A stretch of DNA of 64,000 nt from Pyrobaculum neutrophilum V24Sta (lineage in GTDB: Archaea > Thermoproteota > Thermoprotei > Thermoproteales > Thermoproteaceae). Under the pieces are notes generated by a model, which worked only from the letters and a program-made list of their open reading frames with translations, searched no databases and had not been told where the DNA came from. Below are positions 52,543 to 60,990 of this stretch, one piece after another. Both the position numbers and the translations under genes were made by a program. The stretch lies in NCBI RefSeq assembly GCF_000019805.1, contig NC_010525.1, forward strand, positions 620,001-684,000, written 5' to 3'. The first letter of the stretch is position 1. Each line of letters opens with the position of its first letter.

Positions 52543-53102
52543 CGCCTCTTCAGCGCCCTCTCTATCAGCTTGGAGGCCTCCCTCTTTGATAGACAGTCGG
52601 CCTCTATGCCGAGTCTGCCCAGGAGCGCCCTCTGTCTCTCGGTGGCGAGCCACGCCGCGTATCTCCCTCTCAGCTCTGGGTGCGTCTTTAGGAAGTCGCA
52701 GTAGGCCTTCTTGGAGTAGTAGTCGGCTCTGGCGTTGCGCTCCCGCGGGACCCAGCCTATGGAGAACTTCGCGAAGCGCTGGGAGAGCTCCACTGCGCGT
52801 TTATACAACGGCTTGAGGTGCTCCGCCTTCACCTGATATACGCCGAGCATCTGCCTAACCACCAGCTGACTGTCTCCGTAGACGTTGACGCAGCTCTCGC
52901 CGGCGGCCAGAGCCCACTCGAGCCCCCGGATGAGGCCCATGTACTCGGCGTAGTTGTTGGTGCACCACCTCTCCCCGGCGCAGACCACCCCTCCCTCGCC
53001 GTGTATCTCCTCGCCGTTTTTAAATGCGGCGAAGCCGTAGCTACCCACGCCCCCCGGATTCACGGGCTCGCATGCGCCGTCGAAGAAAAGGTCAATGCAC
53101 AT
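52539..53102 (-). CDS. rnhA: Ribonuclease HI
   Basis: A 187-residue type 1 RNase H that cuts RNA in RNA-DNA hybrids. FFDGACEPVNPGG, NNYAEYMGLIRGLEWAL, VYGDSQLVVRQMLG and RNARADYYSKKA hold the D-E-D-D catalytic residues. A C-terminal extension of about 50 residues is not part of the core. The ATG starts on the last A of the CCA end of tRNA-Val (53102), and no TATA box lies within the tRNA at the right distance, so its mRNA must come from the tRNA transcript. Confidence 0.92.
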   Translation of the reverse strand: MCIDLFFDGACEPVNPGGVGSYGFAAFKNGEEIHGEGGVVCAGERWCTNNYAEYMGLIRGLEWALAAGESCVNVYGDSQLVVRQMLGVYQVKAEHLKPLYKRAVELSQRFAKFSIGWVPRERNARADYYSKKAYCDFLKTHPELRGRYAAWLATERQRALLGRLGIEADCLSKREASKLIERALKRR

Positions 53103-53194
53103 GGTGGGCCCGCCGGGATTTGAACCCGGGACCACCCGCGTTCCCAGGCGAGGAGCCGCGTGAGGCGGGCATCATACCGCTAGACTACGGGCCC
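53102..53194 (-). tRNA. tRNA-Val (CAC) with an 18-nt intron and encoded CCA
   Basis: Acceptor GGGCCCG / CGGGCCC, T arm CCGGG-TTCAAAT-CCCGG, anticodon arm CCCGC-CTCACGC-GCGGG. The intron CGGCTCCTCGCCTGGGAA sits at the canonical 37/38 site. It forms an exact bulge-helix-bulge: exon CUCA pairs with UGGG, bulges are CGC and AAC, and the inner stem is GGC/GCC. Discriminator A (53105) and CCA (53104-53102) are encoded. GTTTAAAAAC about 25-30 bases upstream is the promoter. Confidence 0.93.
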
Positions 53195-53235
53195 TGCACA
53201 TCATAAAGAACACGTTTTTAAACTTTCGCGGCGCG

Positions 53236-53616
53236 TTACTGGACGGGGGCTTGCACCTCTACCTCCACCTCGGGAGGGCTCTGCTTGGTGTCCACCTTGG
53301 TGTACACCTCCCTGATGGGGGTGCCGAGGGTCTTCCCCTCCTTTAGAGCCCAGAAGAGGAGGGTGGCGTATGCGTTGTCTACCTTCTCGGCGCTTCCCGT
53401 GAATTTGGTGGAGGCCACCTTAGACGCCGGCAGAACCTTATCGCCGTTGGGATCCGGCGTGAAGATCTCAAACACCAGCTCCTGCCCCTCCTTGCCGTGG
53501 AATATGAAGACGGCGTTTTGCTTTAGGTCTGCGAAGAGCGCCGCCCTGTTGGTAACCCTTTTCACAACGCTGAAGCCCCTCACCTCTTGCACATCCTTGA
53601 CCTCGATCTTGGCCAT
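53236..53616 (-). CDS. Conserved-looking hypothetical protein
   Basis: A 126-residue protein, beta-rich with a helix near residues 80-95 ([18 protein letters not shown]) and an acidic, Val/Glu/Pro-rich tail. N-terminal [38 protein letters not shown] has no family match that I know. It has its own TATA-like box in the 67-bp gap to the divergent nucS gene. The tRNA-Val promoter starts about 10 bases after its stop. Confidence 0.55.
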   Translation of the reverse strand: MAKIEVKDVQEVRGFSVVKRVTNRAALFADLKQNAVFIFHGKEGQELVFEIFTPDPNGDKVLPASKVASTKFTGSAEKVDNAYATLLFWALKEGKTLGTPIREVYTKVDTKQSPPEVEVEVQAPVQ

Positions 53617-53683
53617 GCCACGGCAGAAGGCCCCCTATATTAACTTATTGCTTTTTAATGCGGCGCGAGACAGCAGTGTGTTT

Positions 53684-54403
53684 ATGCAAAACCCGTCCGC
53701 CGAAGAGGCGGCCCGCGTGGTGAACTCGGGACGGAGGAGAGGTCTCGCGGCGGTGGTGGGCATCTGCGAGGTGGTATACAGCGGTAGGGCGGCCGCCGCG
53801 CTTAAGCCAGGTCGCCGCCTCGTCATAGTGAAGAGAGACGGCACCCTCCTCGTCCACGAGGCCGAGAAGGCCCAACCGAAGATCTGGAACCCGCCCGGCT
53901 CTTCGACAGCCGCCTACGTCGAAGGCGGCAGGCTGGTGATAAAGAGCGTGAGGTCCCGGCCCTTCGAGAGCGTCAGGGTGTACTTCTCAACCCTGGATTT
54001 CGTGGCGGCGTTTGACGTCGGGGCGTCTGAGCTGGAGCTCGTTGGGAGCGAGAGAGACGTCGTCGAGGCCCTGGTTAAGGCGCCTTGGCTGATTGAGGAG
54101 GGCTTGGAGGTTTTGGGGGTAGAGGTGCCCACCGACGTGGGCCACATCGACATCTTGGCTAGGGATAGGGAGGGGAGGTACGTGGTTGTGGAAGTGAAGA
54201 GGGACGTGGCTACACACGACGCCGTTTTCCAGCTGGCCAGGTATGTAGAGCTGTATAGAAAAAGAGGCGAGAGGGCAAGAGGGATACTTGTAGCGAGCGA
54301 CATCACCGCGGCGGCGCTTGAATATCTTAGAAGATATGGCCTAGAATTTGTAAAGGTGCACCCAAGGGAGTTGATGGCTCTAATAGATAAAAAGGTGTCA
54401 TAA
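53684..54403 (+). CDS. nucS: Endonuclease NucS (EndoMS mismatch endonuclease family)
   Basis: A 239-residue NucS. The N-terminal domain is recognised by [29 protein letters not shown], and the RecB-like nuclease core by [22 protein letters not shown] (D, ExK) and [10 protein letters not shown] (QxxxY). The family cuts both strands at mismatches in Thermococcales and actinobacteria, standing in for MutS/MutL. The ATG at 53684 has TTTTTAATG about 27 bases upstream. A C-terminal PCNA-binding peptide is not obvious. Confidence 0.93.
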   Translation: MQNPSAEEAARVVNSGRRRGLAAVVGICEVVYSGRAAAALKPGRRLVIVKRDGTLLVHEAEKAQPKIWNPPGSSTAAYVEGGRLVIKSVRSRPFESVRVYFSTLDFVAAFDVGASELELVGSERDVVEALVKAPWLIEEGLEVLGVEVPTDVGHIDILARDREGRYVVVEVKRDVATHDAVFQLARYVELYRKRGERARGILVASDITAAALEYLRRYGLEFVKVHPRELMALIDKKVS

Positions 54404-54586
54404 CGGCTCCACATACACCTCCTTGTCTCCTACGGAGGTAGCCCACGTTATACGTAGTATGTAATGCGTTAGCCTATAAAACTTTTATGATTTACTAGAA
54501 ATCCTAGCTCTTTCTTTCTATAGTTAGCAGGATTTTTTGACGGTGCCTTATTGTAATATGTTAAAATTGTGAGGTGGTTTTTAAAT

Positions 54587-54602
54587 ACGTATACGTATAC
54601 GT
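54587..54602. promoter_or_regulatory. 16-bp palindrome at the start of a small gene
   Basis: ACGTATACGTATACGT is perfectly symmetric, with internal 6-base periodicity. It occupies the interval between the TTTTTAAAT box (about 54577-54585) and the GTG at 54605, the expected transcription start. It contains the GTATACGT motif of the inverted repeat at 42263-42285. Probable operator, by inference. Confidence 0.5.
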
Positions 54603-54604
54603 CC

Positions 54605-54826
54605 GTGTATAGGGTGTTGGCGAACAAGAGGGAGGGCAGGATCCTGGTGACTGGGAAGGAGAAGGACCTGGAGCTGTTGGCGGAGGGGTGGGACCTCCTC
54701 CTGGAGTCCCTAGACTGGGAGGAGGCTTTCGAGTACGCCCTAGAGATAGCGGGCGACGACGTCGTGGAGTGGTACTACGACGAGGCTGTGAAAAAGAAAC
54801 ACCTCGCCGGTCTAGTGGCCTCTTAA
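54605..54826 (+). CDS. Small acidic protein, unknown function
   Basis: A 73-residue protein from GTG 54605 (MYRVLANKREGRILVTGKEKDLELL), rich in Glu, Asp and Trp, with a short beta hairpin and then helices (WDLLLESLDWEEAFEYALEIAGDDVVEWYYDEAV). The frame opens at 54569, but the TATA box lies inside that extension, so the later start fits. It looks like a small binding or regulatory protein. No family is recognised. The 200 bases upstream hold only AT-rich sequence. Confidence 0.55.
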   Translation: MYRVLANKREGRILVTGKEKDLELLAEGWDLLLESLDWEEAFEYALEIAGDDVVEWYYDEAVKKKHLAGLVAS

Positions 54827-56152
54827 AACGTCGAGGATTATTTCGGCGGCTTTGAAAGCCATATCGCGCGGGATAACCAGCGGCGGGGCTATCCTGACCG
54901 TGGACAGCCCGGCCCCAATCACCGCGACGCCGCGTTTAAACGCCTTCAGTAGGACGTCCTCCAAGTACTTCGCCGGTTTTTTCCCCTCTAGTAGCTCTAT
55001 GCCTATCATCAAGCCTAGGCCTCTGACGTCGTGTCTATGGCCCACCTCGTCTCTAAACAGCTTTTTCAACTCCTCGCCGAGGGTCTCCGCGTGGTTTAAC
55101 AAGCCCTCCTCCTCTATGACCTCCAGCGACGCGAGCGCCGCGGCGGCCGCCACGGGGTTTCCGCCGAAGGTGTTGGCGTGGGCGCCCCGTGGGAGAGACA
55201 TGACCTCCGCCCTGCCGATTATTGCGCCGAGGGGGAGGCCGGCCGCTATGGCCTTGGCCGTTGCTATGAGGTCCGGCTCAACGCCGAAGTGCTCAACGGC
55301 GAACCACCTGCCGGTTCTGCCGAAGCCCGTCTGGACTTCGTCGACGGCGAAGAGAATGCCGTGTTCATACGTCATCTTTCTAAGGCCCTGGACGAAGTTT
55401 CTGGGGGGAACCACGTAGCCCCCCTCGCCCTGGACTGGCTCCATCAGAACCAAGGCCACCTCGGAGGGGTCCACAAGCCGCCTGAAGATCCAGTCCTCCA
55501 GGAAGGCTAGGGCGTATTCGCCGCACTCCTCGGGGGTTTCTGCCTTGAAGGGGCAGTGGACGGGGTGCGGGAATGGCGCGTGTATGACGTTGGGGACCAT
55601 GGGCGAGAAGTGCCTCCTGTGCACCGGCTTGGAGGCGGTTAAGCTCATGGAGCCGTAGGTTCTGCCGTGGAAGGCGCCTAGGAAGGCGATGACGTACGGC
55701 CTCTGCCCTTTGAAATAGCCACGCGCGATCTTTAGAACCCCCTCTATAGACTCAGTCCCGCTGTTTGTGAAAAAGACCTTCTTCCTCCCGGAGATAGGCG
55801 CTATGGCGATCAGCCTCTCCGCCAGCTTAACCGCCACCTCGTAGTAGAAGTCGGTTAGAGAGTAGTGGAGGAAGAGCTCCGCCTGCCTCTTTATAGCCTC
55901 TACCACCTTCGGGTGGGCGTGGCCTACGTTGGCCACAGCGATGCCCGCGTTGTAGTCTATGTACAAGTTGCCGTCTACGTCTTCAACAACGGGGCCGTAG
56001 CCCCTGGCAACCACCAGGGGGTACCACCGCGAGAACGACTGCATTATCACCTCGCCATCGCGCCTCACGACCTCAAGCGCCCTCGGCCCAGGGGGCTCCA
56101 CCAAGATCCTCGGCACCGCGTCCGGATCTATAGGCCAGTGCCACTTCGGCAT
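54812..56152 (-). CDS. Class III aminotransferase (GabT/ArgD-like)
   Basis: A 446-residue PLP enzyme. FTNSGTESIEGVLKIAR binds the cofactor phosphate, LFAVDEVQTGFGRTGRWFAVEH holds the Asp, and ATAKAIAAGLPLGAIIG carries the PLP-binding Lys. The length and N-terminal extension fit archaeal 4-aminobutyrate/broad-substrate enzymes and not the shorter LysW-dependent LysJ/ArgD. The substrate is not decided by context, since it stands alone; its end overlaps the preceding small gene by 15 bases. Confidence 0.9.
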   Translation of the reverse strand: MPKWHWPIDPDAVPRILVEPPGPRALEVVRRDGEVIMQSFSRWYPLVVARGYGPVVEDVDGNLYIDYNAGIAVANVGHAHPKVVEAIKRQAELFLHYSLTDFYYEVAVKLAERLIAIAPISGRKKVFFTNSGTESIEGVLKIARGYFKGQRPYVIAFLGAFHGRTYGSMSLTASKPVHRRHFSPMVPNVIHAPFPHPVHCPFKAETPEECGEYALAFLEDWIFRRLVDPSEVALVLMEPVQGEGGYVVPPRNFVQGLRKMTYEHGILFAVDEVQTGFGRTGRWFAVEHFGVEPDLIATAKAIAAGLPLGAIIGRAEVMSLPRGAHANTFGGNPVAAAAALASLEVIEEEGLLNHAETLGEELKKLFRDEVGHRHDVRGLGLMIGIELLEGKKPAKYLEDVLLKAFKRGVAVIGAGLSTVRIAPPLVIPRDMAFKAAEIILDVLRGH

Positions 56153-56305
56153 ATTTCATTTATAACAACCAACTATTTACAGTTGTGATGAGGGCTGGGT
56201 TGTTGAGAGATGAGAAATTAGGAGCCAGCTGAGGTTTTTGCCGGCGCTTCTATAATTCCGCTCCTCTACGCATCAACGGCTTTAATAAAGCGGTTGGGAG
56301 TGCGA

Positions 56306-57070
56306 CTACAGCGCGAGTTCTTTCTGTATCTCCTTGAAGTAGTTCTGGTAGCCCACCTCCTCTATCCTCTTTATCACCCCCTCGTCCCCCTCTAGTATTA
56401 CTCTACCCTCCGCCATGACGTATACCCTGGTGGGCTTGATGAATCTGAGGACTCTTGCGTAGTGCGTCGAGAGGAGCACTCCGCTGCCCGAGGCGCTTAG
56501 CTCCATTATGGCTTTGCCCACGGCGGCGATGCCGTCGATGTCGAGGCCGCTGTCTGGCTCATCTAGGACGACTATCTTTGGCTTGAGGAGCAGCGCTTGG
56601 AGGACCTCGGCCCTTTTGAACTCGCCTCCGCTGAAGCCGGCTCCGATGCCCCTGCTGAAGACGTCCGGCCTAAGGCCTAGCTCAGCTGCTATCTTCTGGG
56701 CCTGCGCCAGCGCCTGTGGGTTGGGGTCTGTCAGCTTTTTGCCCGCCCTTATGTTCAACATCGCTTGGAGCATGAAGGCGAACCTAACCTCTGGGACCGC
56801 GACTGGCGACTGGAAGCCCACGAATACCCCCCTCGCGAAGCGGTCCTCCGGAGGCAGATCCCTTATCGACTCGCCGTCTAGCAGGATGTCGCCTCCGAGG
56901 ACCTCGTACTTGGGGTTGCCGGCTATCGTCTGGAAGAGGGTGGATTTGCCGCTTCCGTTGGGCCCCATGAGGACGGCTACCTCGCCGCTGGATACGGCAA
57001 GGTTTACGCCTTTTAGAACCTCTCTTCCGCCTACGGCCACCCTGAGCTCTCTTACCTCAAGCCTAGCCAT
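56306..57070 (-). CDS. sufC: Fe-S assembly ATPase SufC
   Basis: A 254-residue ABC ATPase. Walker A GPNGSGKST, Q-loop VGFQSP, signature FSGGEFKRAEVLQ and Walker B IVVLDEPDSGLD are all SufC-like. It powers the SufB scaffold. It is divergent from sufB across 72 bp holding a separate box for each gene (GTTTTAAAG for sufC, CTTATAACC for sufB). The 150 bases downstream, up to the aminotransferase, show nothing. Confidence 0.96.
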   Translation of the reverse strand: MARLEVRELRVAVGGREVLKGVNLAVSSGEVAVLMGPNGSGKSTLFQTIAGNPKYEVLGGDILLDGESIRDLPPEDRFARGVFVGFQSPVAVPEVRFAFMLQAMLNIRAGKKLTDPNPQALAQAQKIAAELGLRPDVFSRGIGAGFSGGEFKRAEVLQALLLKPKIVVLDEPDSGLDIDGIAAVGKAIMELSASGSGVLLSTHYARVLRFIKPTRVYVMAEGRVILEGDEGVIKRIEEVGYQNYFKEIQKELAL

Positions 57071-57142
57071 GTTTTCAACACCGATTGGCAGTTTTAAAGG
57101 CGTGTCTAGAAAGTCTTATAACCTACATTCGCGGTTTTTCCC

Positions 57143-58567
57143 ATGCAAGAGCTTGAGTCTCTGCGGTCCACGATAAGCCACGTCGAGTCCGTGGAGGAGT
57201 TGCTCGGCGTGGAGAGGCAGTTCAACTACCAGGTGGAGCTGAAGGGCCGCATCACCAGAGATATGATAGAGGAAATTAGCCGCCTCAAGGGGGAGCCGGA
57301 CTGGATGAGGAGGCTCAGGCTGAGGATGCTTGAGCTGTTTGAGAAACTGCCCACGCCGAGGTGGGTGAGGGCGGTGGAGGAGATAGACCTGGAGGCTCTC
57401 GTCCACTACGCGAAACCCCAGACCGAGGCTGTGTCGAGCTGGGACCAAGTGCCCAAGGAGATTAGGGAGTACTACGAGAAGCTTGGCCTCCCCGAGATCG
57501 AGGCCAAGGCGCTTCTCGGGCTAGGTGCGCAGTTCGACAGCGAGATAATATACTTCAACCTAAAGAAGAAGTTGCAGGAGCTCGGCGTGGTGATGTTGCC
57601 CATGGAGGAGGCCGTCAAAAGGTATCCGGAGCTTGTCCAGAGGTACTTCATGAGGGTGTTCCCCCCCGAGCACAAGTTCGCCGCTTTACACGGCGCTCTC
57701 TGGTCGGGAGGGGTCTTCATATACGTGCCCCCAGGCGTGAGGATAGAGCAGCCTCTGGAGACGTTCTTCTTCATCGGACAGTCCATGGAGAGCCAGATGG
57801 AGCACTCCATCGTGGTGGCGGACAAGGGGGCCTACGTCCACTGGATCGAGGGCTGCTCGGCGCCCCGCCTCCTGAAGTACTCCTTCCACAACGGCATGGT
57901 GGAGGGGTACGCCCACGAGGGGGCTACCCTTAAGATAACCACGGTGCAGAACTGGTCGCGTAACGTGGTAAACTTCAACAACAAGAGGGCTGTGGCGGAG
58001 GCCGGCGCCAAGGTGCACTGGGTAGAGGGCTCGATAGGGAGCAAGACCACATACACCTTCCCCTCCACTGTGCTCAAGGGGGAGGGGGCCTCCACGGAGA
58101 TCGTGGGGATTACCGCGGCGAAGGGGCCGTACTGGAAAGAAAACGGGGCTAAGGTGTGGCATCTGGCGCCCCGCACCAGTAGCAGAGTTGTAAACAAGAG
58201 CATCTCCGCCGAGGGGGGCGTCGCCGTGTATAGAGGCGTTGTACACGTCCAGAGGGGGGCGAAATACGCCAGATCCCACGTCCAGTGCGACTCCCTGGTG
58301 CTCGACAAGAAGTCGGCCACGCTGACTGTGCCCCACGACCAAGTGTTCGAGGAGACGGCGGTGGTGACGCACGAGGCGACGGCCTCCACGATCTCCGAGG
58401 AGAAGATCATGTACCTCCGGGCCAGAGGCTTCACGGAGGACGACGCCAAGGCCTCCATAGTTCTAGGCTTCGTGGGAGACATACTGAAGGACCTACCCTT
58501 TGAATACGCGGTTGTGCTGAGCAGAGTAATAGAGCTGGAGTTCGGCCGCCTCTCCAAGGTTGGGTAG
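57143..58567 (+). CDS. sufB: Fe-S cluster scaffold SufB
   Basis: A 474-residue SufB. SGGVFIYVPPGVRIEQPLETFFFI, SVEGCSAP-type WIEGCSAPRLLKYSFHNG (Cys region), the beta-helix core, and the end YLRARGFTEDDAKASIVLGFVGDILKDLPFEYAVVLSRVIELEF are typical. No SufD follows; archaeal SufB can work with SufC alone. The next two genes are in the same direction with short gaps, so they may be functionally linked. Confidence 0.96.
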   Translation: MQELESLRSTISHVESVEELLGVERQFNYQVELKGRITRDMIEEISRLKGEPDWMRRLRLRMLELFEKLPTPRWVRAVEEIDLEALVHYAKPQTEAVSSWDQVPKEIREYYEKLGLPEIEAKALLGLGAQFDSEIIYFNLKKKLQELGVVMLPMEEAVKRYPELVQRYFMRVFPPEHKFAALHGALWSGGVFIYVPPGVRIEQPLETFFFIGQSMESQMEHSIVVADKGAYVHWIEGCSAPRLLKYSFHNGMVEGYAHEGATLKITTVQNWSRNVVNFNNKRAVAEAGAKVHWVEGSIGSKTTYTFPSTVLKGEGASTEIVGITAAKGPYWKENGAKVWHLAPRTSSRVVNKSISAEGGVAVYRGVVHVQRGAKYARSHVQCDSLVLDKKSATLTVPHDQVFEETAVVTHEATASTISEEKIMYLRARGFTEDDAKASIVLGFVGDILKDLPFEYAVVLSRVIELEFGRLSKVG

Positions 58568-58597
58568 ATTTTAAATACCGGGCCGCTAAGTAGGTGC

Positions 58598-59194
58598 ATG
58601 CACTCCTGTGTTTCAGAGAAGTTCACCCTCTGCAACCCCGAGGTCGATAGGGAGAGGGCGCTGGCGGCTGCCCTCGAGATGGAGAAAACGCTATCTGCAT
58701 CCCCCTACGACCTAATCGCCGTGGCTATAGCCTTCGGGGCTGATCCCGCAGAGGCGAAGAGGAGGTTCGCCGTCGAGATCTCCGGCTACAGGAGGAAGCC
58801 CGTGGCCACCTTCCTCGCGTACTACGGGAAAATCCACGGCTATGAGAAAGTGGAGAGCGAGTTGCTCAAGCTGTATCAAGCCCAGAGAGGCGCCTGTCTC
58901 TGCCCAGTGGGACCCATCGCGCCTTTGGAGGACGGCCGCTATATCGTCCAGAGGCCCGGCGGGATATACATATGCGGCGGCGGGGAGTGTAGAGAGGCGG
59001 CGCCGGAGCCCATCGCGGTGTATGAACACCCCAGCGGCTGCATGTTCTACACGCCGCCTCTGGTTTTGGCGGATCAGCCCATAACTGCGGTGGCGAACGC
59101 CCTGAAGCAGCTCAAGGTGGCGGAGCCGGACGTGGTGGCGAGGTACCTACTCCCAGGCCTCTGCAGAGACCTGTGGGGGGTCTATATACCCTAG
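58598..59194 (+). CDS. Cysteine-containing protein following sufB, unknown function
   Basis: A 198-residue protein. It has an N-terminal MHSCVSEKFTLCNPEVD, a middle pair CLCP, then CGGGEC, PSGCMF and LPGLCRDLWG: eight cysteines in all, several in pairs suited to an Fe-S cluster or metal. The first 100 residues are helical, the rest beta-rich. No family is recognised. Its own TTTTAAATACC box is about 26 bases upstream, and it lies 30 bases after sufB, so a role in Fe-S assembly or as a client is a fair guess. Confidence 0.6.
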   Translation: MHSCVSEKFTLCNPEVDRERALAAALEMEKTLSASPYDLIAVAIAFGADPAEAKRRFAVEISGYRRKPVATFLAYYGKIHGYEKVESELLKLYQAQRGACLCPVGPIAPLEDGRYIVQRPGGIYICGGGECREAAPEPIAVYEHPSGCMFYTPPLVLADQPITAVANALKQLKVAEPDVVARYLLPGLCRDLWGVYIP

Positions 59195-59200
59195 CGCGCG

Positions 59201-60100
59201 ATGGAGATAGGCATAATCCGGCCCTACGAGGTGGAGTTCAACCCTGGCGACGTGGCGGATCTAGAGGAGGCGGTGAGAAAGAGGGGGCACACGCCCGTCA
59301 GGATATATGTAGACATGTTGGAGGTGCGTATAGAGTCGGCGGGGCTGAGGATCCGGCAGTCCGTGGGGAAGAGCCCTCCCGTGGAGGTGGCGCCGCCGGG
59401 GGCCGTCTTGAGGCACCTAGGCATATTCAGAGATTTCGAACAGTTCCTCTACAGGGTGTGGGCCGCCAAGGCGCTAGAGGAGGCGGGCACCTACGTCATG
59501 AACCCCGTAGAGCGGTGGGTTGTCGCCGGGGATAAGATGGCCGCCTTGATGAAGCTCGCCAAGGCCGGCCTGCCCGTGCCTCCCACCGTGGTGACGGAGA
59601 ACATGTTCGTAGGCTACAGAGCGGTGGGTGAGTTCAAGAGGGCTGTGGTTAAACAAATGAGGGGGGCCATGGGCTACGGCGCGTTTCTAGTGGAGGACCC
59701 CGACGTGGCATTCCACATATTTTCCATGTTGGCCAACATAAACAAGCCCATATATGTCCAGAGGTTCCTTGAAAAGGGGCCCGGCGACTACAGGGTGGTG
59801 GTGGTGGGGGGCCGCGCGGTAGGGGCGGAGTACAGGAGGGCAGATGGTTGGAAGACAAACGTTGCGCAGGGGGCGGCGCCTGAGCCGGCGAAGCTGACGC
59901 CTCAGTTGGAGGAGCTCGCCGTCAAAGCCGTGGAGACGCTGGGCCTAGACTACGGGGGGGTAGATATCGCGGAGACGAGGGAGGGCTACTACATACTGGA
60001 GGTGAACCCCACCATGAGCTGGCAAGGCTTCAAAGTAGCCACTGGGGTAAACCCGGCAGAACACATAGTAGACCACCTCATCGGAAAGATAAAGAGGTAA
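59201..60100 (+). CDS. RimK/LysX-like ATP-grasp ligase
   Basis: A 299-residue ATP-grasp protein. The central ATP-binding stretch (NPVERWVVAGDKMAALMKLAKAGLPVPPTVVT), the RAVVKQMRGAMGYGAFLVED loop, FLEKGPGDYRVVVVGGRAVGAEYRR, and the metal-binding YYILEVNPTMSWQGF follow RimK. Such enzymes join glutamate or another amino acid to a carboxyl group of a protein, coenzyme or carrier protein. It starts 7 bases after the Cys-rich protein, probably in one operon. The acceptor is unknown. Confidence 0.82.
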   Translation: MEIGIIRPYEVEFNPGDVADLEEAVRKRGHTPVRIYVDMLEVRIESAGLRIRQSVGKSPPVEVAPPGAVLRHLGIFRDFEQFLYRVWAAKALEEAGTYVMNPVERWVVAGDKMAALMKLAKAGLPVPPTVVTENMFVGYRAVGEFKRAVVKQMRGAMGYGAFLVEDPDVAFHIFSMLANINKPIYVQRFLEKGPGDYRVVVVGGRAVGAEYRRADGWKTNVAQGAAPEPAKLTPQLEELAVKAVETLGLDYGGVDIAETREGYYILEVNPTMSWQGFKVATGVNPAEHIVDHLIGKIKR

Positions 60101-60155
60101 TCAGTCCGTCGCGAGCCCATCACGGATCATTGCTTTGATACCCATCATCACGTCT
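60101..60155 (-). ncRNA. Candidate C/D box sRNA
   Basis: On the minus strand the TATA box CTTATATAAG (about 60170-60179), which has no protein gene downstream, is followed about 25 bases later by a perfect C box GUGAUGA (60145-60151). Then come a 14-nt guide, a D'-like AUGA, four bases, a C' box UGAUGG, a 12-nt guide GCUCGCGACGGA and a D box CUGA at the end. Order and spacing are those of archaeal guide RNAs. The D-guide target would be UCCGUCGCGAGC. Confidence 0.55.
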
Positions 60156-60179
60156 ACCTCCGACGCCCCCTTATATAAG

Positions 60180-60467
60180 CTAGACGCCGCTTCCCCTGCG
60201 CCTAATCGAGGCGGCAACCGCCTTGGCCCTCCGCTCCGTCCCAGCCGTCTTGACTGTGCGGCATCCGTATAACAACGCTACGATGGCTCTCACGGCGCGG
60301 AGCGCCTCCCTAGGCACCCCCACGACTAACACATCGTCGTAGATAGCCACAAGCCGAGGCTTGTGTATAAGGGCTGTGAAGCCGACCAGCTGATACCTCT
60401 CGAGCAACTGGAGATAGCACGACACAGGGTCGCCGCTTCTAACCAGGAGGTATCTGTACTTAACCAT
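60180..60467 (-). CDS. RNase P protein Pop5
   Basis: A 95-residue basic protein. [13 protein letters not shown] at the start and [42 protein letters not shown] follow the Pop5/Rpp14 pattern (ending V...VSGTxRxARR). It overlaps the Rpp30 gene by 8 bases, and Pop5 and Rpp30 bind each other on the catalytic domain of RNase P RNA, so position supports the call. The protein is shorter than most Pop5. Confidence 0.78.
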
Positions 60468-60990
60468 CTCTCTCGGAGATAAGTTCGGCTAAGATGCCCA
60501 GGGAGTTCAGTATCGGCCTCCTCCAGCTGGGGTCGCCGCCTACTTCCACGAGCAACGCGGCGACGTCGAGGGGGGACTTCACGTCGTCTAGCTCCTCCAC
60601 AGGCGTCGAGAAGACCACCACGTCTGGCTCAAGAACCTCAAGCCACCTCGCGAGCAGAGGCACATCGGCGAGCAGAGGTTTGAGGGGCAGCTCTATATAC
60701 TTTCCATACCTCGCGGCTGCTCTAACCTGGTCTCTGGTAAGCGGCGTGTGGGGATTTACGCGGATGACTTGTACATCCTCCCTGTATACATAGGCGTTAA
60801 ATCTGTCGCGGCTCTCCGCCTCAGCCCACCTCACATCCACCCCCCGCACCACCGGGGCCAAAAGGACCGTTTCGACGTCCCTTCTGAGGACAGCCGCCCG
60901 CACCCCCACCTCCCAGAGCGCCTTCTCCACCTCCGGCGTGGCGGCGGCTAGATCCCACTCGACGAAACCTCGCCTAACTACAGAGGCCAT
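60460..60990 (-). CDS. RNase P protein Rpp30
   Basis: A 176-residue protein of the Rpp30 family (PHP/TIM-like fold). FVEWDL at the N-terminus, [17 protein letters not shown] in the middle and [30 protein letters not shown] (family: SSGAxxxxxLRSPxDVAALxxxxG) near the end are diagnostic. It is translated with Pop5 (8-base overlap) and follows the RNA-binding protein gene (17-base overlap), in an RNA-processing operon. Confidence 0.85.

Noticed and set aside
57832-58635. 267-codon antisense ORF in sufB
   Set aside because: Shadow frame; sufB is well conserved over the whole interval.
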